Shown: positions 6,339-8,343 of the stretch, in pieces
How the letters are laid out: the number at the start of each line of letters is the position of its first letter
Numbering within the stretch: position 1 is the first letter of the stretch
NCBI GenBank assembly: GCA_011682595.1
Contig: JAACEH010000167.1
Coordinates: forward strand, 1-8,343
Length of the DNA: 8,343 nucleotides
Origin: Anaerolineaceae bacterium
GTDB lineage: Bacteria; Planctomycetota; Phycisphaerae; FEN-1346; JAACEH01
Reading direction: 5' to 3'
Translations under genes and position numbers: made by a program
Notes under the pieces: generated by a model
Database searches by the model: none
Told to the model about the DNA's origin: nothing
Seen by the model: the letters and a program-made list of their open reading frames with translations, nothing else

Positions 6339-6683
6339 CTATCCGCCTATTGCAGCCGACCCCCTTTCTCCCGTTCGAATGCGAATGCACTCGGGCAGGT
6401 CCAGTACGAAGATTTTGCCGTCGCCGATCCGGCCCGTTCGGGCCCCCTTGACAATGGCCTCAACCGTCGGCTCGACGAAATCCTCGTTGACCGCGATCTC
6501 CAGCCGCACCTTCTTCAGCAGGTTGACCTCGAACTCCACACCGCGGTACGCCTCGTGGTAGCCCTTCTGTTGCCCGCAACCCAGGCTGTTGGTGATCGAC
6601 ATCCTGAAAACGTCCGCCTCATAGAGCGCCTTCTTGACCTCGTCCAGACGGTGAGGCTGTATGTAAGCGATGATCAGTTTCAT
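6339..6683 (-). CDS. glnK: PII signal protein, upstream copy (GlnK/GlnB)
   Basis: A 114-residue PII protein, the partner of the amt gene just upstream. The T-loop (about 37-55) reads [18 protein letters not shown], with Gln39 and Arg47 kept and Phe at position 51 in place of the uridylylated Tyr. The B-loop is [11 protein letters not shown] (84-94); R101 and R103 follow. The C-terminus has one more Gly than the other copy. About 17 of 113 positions differ from the downstream PII, most of them conservative; T45A, R72P and A79K are the less conservative ones. The start is ATG 6683, with GGGAGAG (6692-6698) 8 bases upstream. An in-frame extension to 6722 would add a run of Phe encoded by the terminator's T tract, and is rejected. 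The T tract ends only 3 bases before the ribosome site, so its synthesis depends on read-through of the hairpin, or on a promoter I cannot see. Confidence 0.96.
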   Translation of the reverse strand: MKLIIAYIQPHRLDEVKKALYEADVFRMSITNSLGCGQQKGYHEAYRGVEFEVNLLKKVRLEIAVNEDFVEPTVEAIVKGARTGRIGDGKIFVLDLPECIRIRTGERGSAAIGG

Positions 6684-6701
6684 CTCTGCGACTCTCCCTG
6701 A

Positions 6702-6765
6702 GAAAAAGAAAAAGAAAAACAACCGCTGCAGGCCGGCGAACCAGGTCGCCGACCCGCAAGCGGTT
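6702..6765 (-). terminator. Strong stem-loop with T-rich run between amt and PII (upstream pair)
   Basis: On the minus strand AACCGCT (6765-6759), one bulged T, and a 12-bp arm pair with the mirror arm ending AGCGGTT (6727-6721). That makes 19 base pairs, two of them G-T, with a CCTGGT loop. A TTTTTCTTTTTCTTTTT run follows (6719-6702 region). This is the form of an intrinsic terminator, starting 6 bases after the amt stop. Because the PII gene follows at once, it is more likely to lower PII relative to Amt than to end the operon. Confidence 0.8.
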
Positions 6766-6771
6766 TCTGCC

Positions 6772-8196
6772 TCATTCGCTGGTGAAGATCTGGAACCCGC
6801 TGTAGGCCTCCAGCCCGTGCTCGCCGATGTCCAGCCCCTTGATCTCTTCTTCGCGGCTGACTCGCAGACCGATGGTCTTGTCGACCACCTTGAAAATCAC
6901 CAGGCCCAACACCATGCACCAGGCGAAAACGCTGACCACCCCCGTGGCCTGGGCGGCCAGAAGACTGAAGCCGCCACCATAGAACAGGCCGCCCTCGGTG
7001 GCCAGCAACCCCACGGCCAAGGTGCCAAACGCGCCGCACACGCCGTGCACGCTGACAGCCCCGACCGGATCGTCGACCTTCAACACCTTGTCGATGAACT
7101 CGACGGCCATCACAACCAGGATGCCCGCGGCAAGACCGATGATTACCGCCCCGACGGGACTGACCGAAGCACAACCGGCCGTAATGGCGACCAGGCCGGC
7201 CAAGGCCCCGTTAAGGGTCATACTGGTGTCGGGTTTGCCGCTGCGAATCCAGACGGTGATCATGGCCGCCACCGCCCCGGCGGCAGCCGCCAGGTTGGTC
7301 GTCACGGCGATGTTGGCAATCGATATCGCGCTGCCGCCCGAGGCCGCCAACTCGCTGCCGGGGTTGAAGCCGAACCAGCCGAACCAGAGAATGAACACCC
7401 CCAGGGCCGCCAGCGGGATGTTGTGCCCGGGGATGGCCTTGACGGTTCCCTTGGGACCGTACTTGCCGATGCGCGGTCCCAGAACGATCGCCCCGGCCAG
7501 GGCCATCCAGCCACCGACCGAGTGCACGACTGTCGAGCCGGCGAAGTCCGTCATGCCGGTGCCCAACACGCCAGCCAGCCAGCCATCGCCGCTGAGCCAT
7601 CCGCCGCCCCAGATCCAGTGGCCGACAAACGGGTAGACAACGGCCGTGATGACCACGCCGTAGACCAGGTAGCCGATGAACTTGGTCCGCTCGGCCATGG
7701 CCCCCGAGACGATCGTGGCCGCCGTGGCGGCAAACACCGCCTGGAAAATCCAGAAAGCCATGGTCGGCAGGTTCTCCGCCGGCGAGGGGTCGGCCGGGCT
7801 CACAAAGCCCAGGCCCCAGCCGAACAGGCCCATTCTGCTGGCTCCGAACATCAGCGAGAAACCGATGGCCCAGTAGGCCAGCGAGCCGACCGAGAAGTCC
7901 ATCAGGTTCTTCATCATGATGTTGCAGGCGTTCTTGGCCCGGGTGAAGCCGGCCTCGACCATGGCGAACCCGGCCTGCATGAAGAACACCAGGAAGGCCG
8001 CCACCAGCACCCAGACAGTGTCCAGGGCGTTGATCTTCGACATGATGTTGTCGCCGCTTTCGTCGACTGCCGCCGCTTCCCCGGCCACGTCCTGTCCGCG
8101 GGCCGGCGAAGTCAGAGCCACCAGAAGAACCAGGACCATACACACCATCATCCAGGCCGCCGCGCCCGATCCCATCAGTTTCATGTACCGCCTCAC
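6772..8196 (-). CDS. amt: Ammonium transporter Amt, upstream copy
   Basis: A 474-residue Amt/MEP/Rh ammonium channel of the inner membrane. It starts with a signal-peptide-like segment (RRYMKL, then a hydrophobic stretch to about residue 30 and a likely cut near ARGQ), followed by about 11 membrane segments. Pore residues: W196, D217, twin histidines H225 and H384, and F277-N278-P279-G280-S281. The downstream copy has Ala instead of Pro in that last motif. Between W196 and D217 there are 21 positions against 12 in the downstream copy, so the periplasmic loop carries a 9-residue insertion. The C-terminal PII-contact tail is nearly the same as in the other copy. The start is GTG 8196, with AAGGAGAT 5 bases upstream. 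ATG 8184 is in frame but 17 bases from the SD. ATG 8340 would add an unlikely 48 residues. Confidence 0.95.
   Translation of the reverse strand: MRRYMKLMGSGAAAWMMVCMVLVLLVALTSPARGQDVAGEAAAVDESGDNIMSKINALDTVWVLVAAFLVFFMQAGFAMVEAGFTRAKNACNIMMKNLMDFSVGSLAYWAIGFSLMFGASRMGLFGWGLGFVSPADPSPAENLPTMAFWIFQAVFAATAATIVSGAMAERTKFIGYLVYGVVITAVVYPFVGHWIWGGGWLSGDGWLAGVLGTGMTDFAGSTVVHSVGGWMALAGAIVLGPRIGKYGPKGTVKAIPGHNIPLAALGVFILWFGWFGFNPGSELAASGGSAISIANIAVTTNLAAAAGAVAAMITVWIRSGKPDTSMTLNGALAGLVAITAGCASVSPVGAVIIGLAAGILVVMAVEFIDKVLKVDDPVGAVSVHGVCGAFGTLAVGLLATEGGLFYGGGFSLLAAQATGVVSVFAWCMVLGLVIFKVVDKTIGLRVSREEEIKGLDIGEHGLEAYSGFQIFTSE
7965..8015 (-). repeat. 51-bp segment identical between the two amt genes (copy in upstream amt)
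   Basis: Identical to 5924-5974, in the same position of the protein (first conserved membrane segments). See that entry. Confidence 0.8.
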
Positions 8197-8201
8197 GATC
8201 C

Positions 8202-8209
8202 ATCTCCTT
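8202..8209 (-). promoter_or_regulatory. Ribosome binding site that fixes the GTG start of the upstream amt
   Basis: AAGGAGAT, then GGATC and GTG at 8196. Its likeness to the downstream amt leader supports this start over ATG 8184. Confidence 0.75.
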
Positions 8210-8232
8210 CTGTTCCCGGCCAGCGGGCCGCC

Positions 8233-8247
8233 CCAATGTGGTTGCCT
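8233..8247 (-). promoter_or_regulatory. Degenerate sigma-54-like promoter of the upstream amt
   Basis: The minus strand reads AGGCAACCACATTGG. It keeps the -24 GGCA and the -12 TTG at 10-bp spacing, but the -12 element ends in GG rather than GC. Transcription would begin near 8222, leaving about 25 bases with the ribosome site. Position is right, match is only fair. Confidence 0.3.
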
Positions 8248-8291
8248 AGAGCACTTCACGGTCGAATGTACACTTTCGGATGGCCAGGTGC

Positions 8292-8316
8292 CACGGTCTG
8301 GCTGTGCCAGGCCGTG
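8292..8316. promoter_or_regulatory. 25-bp near-perfect palindrome upstream of the first amt
   Basis: CACGG-T-CTGGC, TGT, GCCAG-G-CCGTG: ten of eleven positions pair across a 3-bp centre at 8304. It lies about 45 bp upstream of the sigma-54-like -24 element and about 95 bp from the start codon, a usual place for an operator or activator site. It does not match the enteric NtrC site. As RNA it could also be the 3' hairpin of a gene beyond the window, but no T run follows it. Confidence 0.45.
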
Positions 8317-8343
8317 ATCATACATCGCGAACTCTCTCATGGC

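Noticed and set aside
6684..6722. N-terminal extension of the upstream PII (a Met followed by six Phe)
   Set aside because: It is encoded by the terminator T run, lacks a ribosome site, and the other PII copy begins at the same MKLIIAY.
8197..8340. ATG at 8340 as start of the upstream amt
   Set aside because: It would put 48 unlike residues before the signal peptide and bury the palindrome and the AAGGAGAT site within the gene.

Overview
All genes in this window lie on the minus strand, so they read from right to left. Together they form one ammonium-assimilation cluster. In order of transcription they are: ammonium transporter (upstream copy), PII protein (upstream copy), ammonium transporter (downstream copy), PII protein (downstream copy), type I glutamine synthetase, a small Fis-type DNA-binding protein, a class II glutamine amidotransferase, and an FMN/iron-sulfur glutamate synthase subunit that runs off the left edge. 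No mobile element, CRISPR array, tRNA or rRNA is visible.

Layout. Positions 8343-6339 hold the first amt-PII pair. Positions 6338-6147 are a leader rich in inverted repeats. Positions 6146-4321 hold the second amt-PII pair. Positions 4320-4077 are a regulatory gap with a good sigma-54 (-24/-12) promoter. Positions 4076-2755 hold glnA, which is broken in this sequence by one missing base near 3597. Positions 2640-2260 encode the Fis-type protein. Positions 2211-1 hold the two glutamate synthase subunits, which overlap by 8 bp. Each amt-PII junction contains a strong stem-loop. The first is followed by a long T-rich run and looks like a terminator or attenuator. The second has no T run.

How it fits together. 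The Amt proteins bring in ammonium. The PII proteins sense ATP/ADP and 2-oxoglutarate and can plug Amt. Glutamine synthetase makes glutamine. The amidotransferase and the FMN subunit pass the amide nitrogen to 2-oxoglutarate (the GS-GOGAT cycle). Both PII proteins have Phe instead of Tyr at position 51, the classical uridylylation site. The glutamine synthetase is of the GSI-alpha type, which is not adenylylated. Both facts point to control by direct ligand binding and protein contact rather than by a GlnD/GlnE cascade.

Organism. The DNA is GC-rich. Shine-Dalgarno sites are strong (AAGGAGGT), GTG and TTG starts are used, a sigma-54 promoter is present, and glutamate synthase is of the split, archaeal-like type. 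This suggests a Gram-negative-type bacterium with sigma-54, possibly Planctomycetota or a deltaproteobacterial lineage. That placement is a low-confidence inference.

I do not see a wholly new system. The points most worth a second look are the AAA-less Fis protein inside a sigma-54-linked nitrogen operon, the Tyr51-to-Phe change in both PII copies, the paired intercistronic hairpins, and the glnA frameshift.
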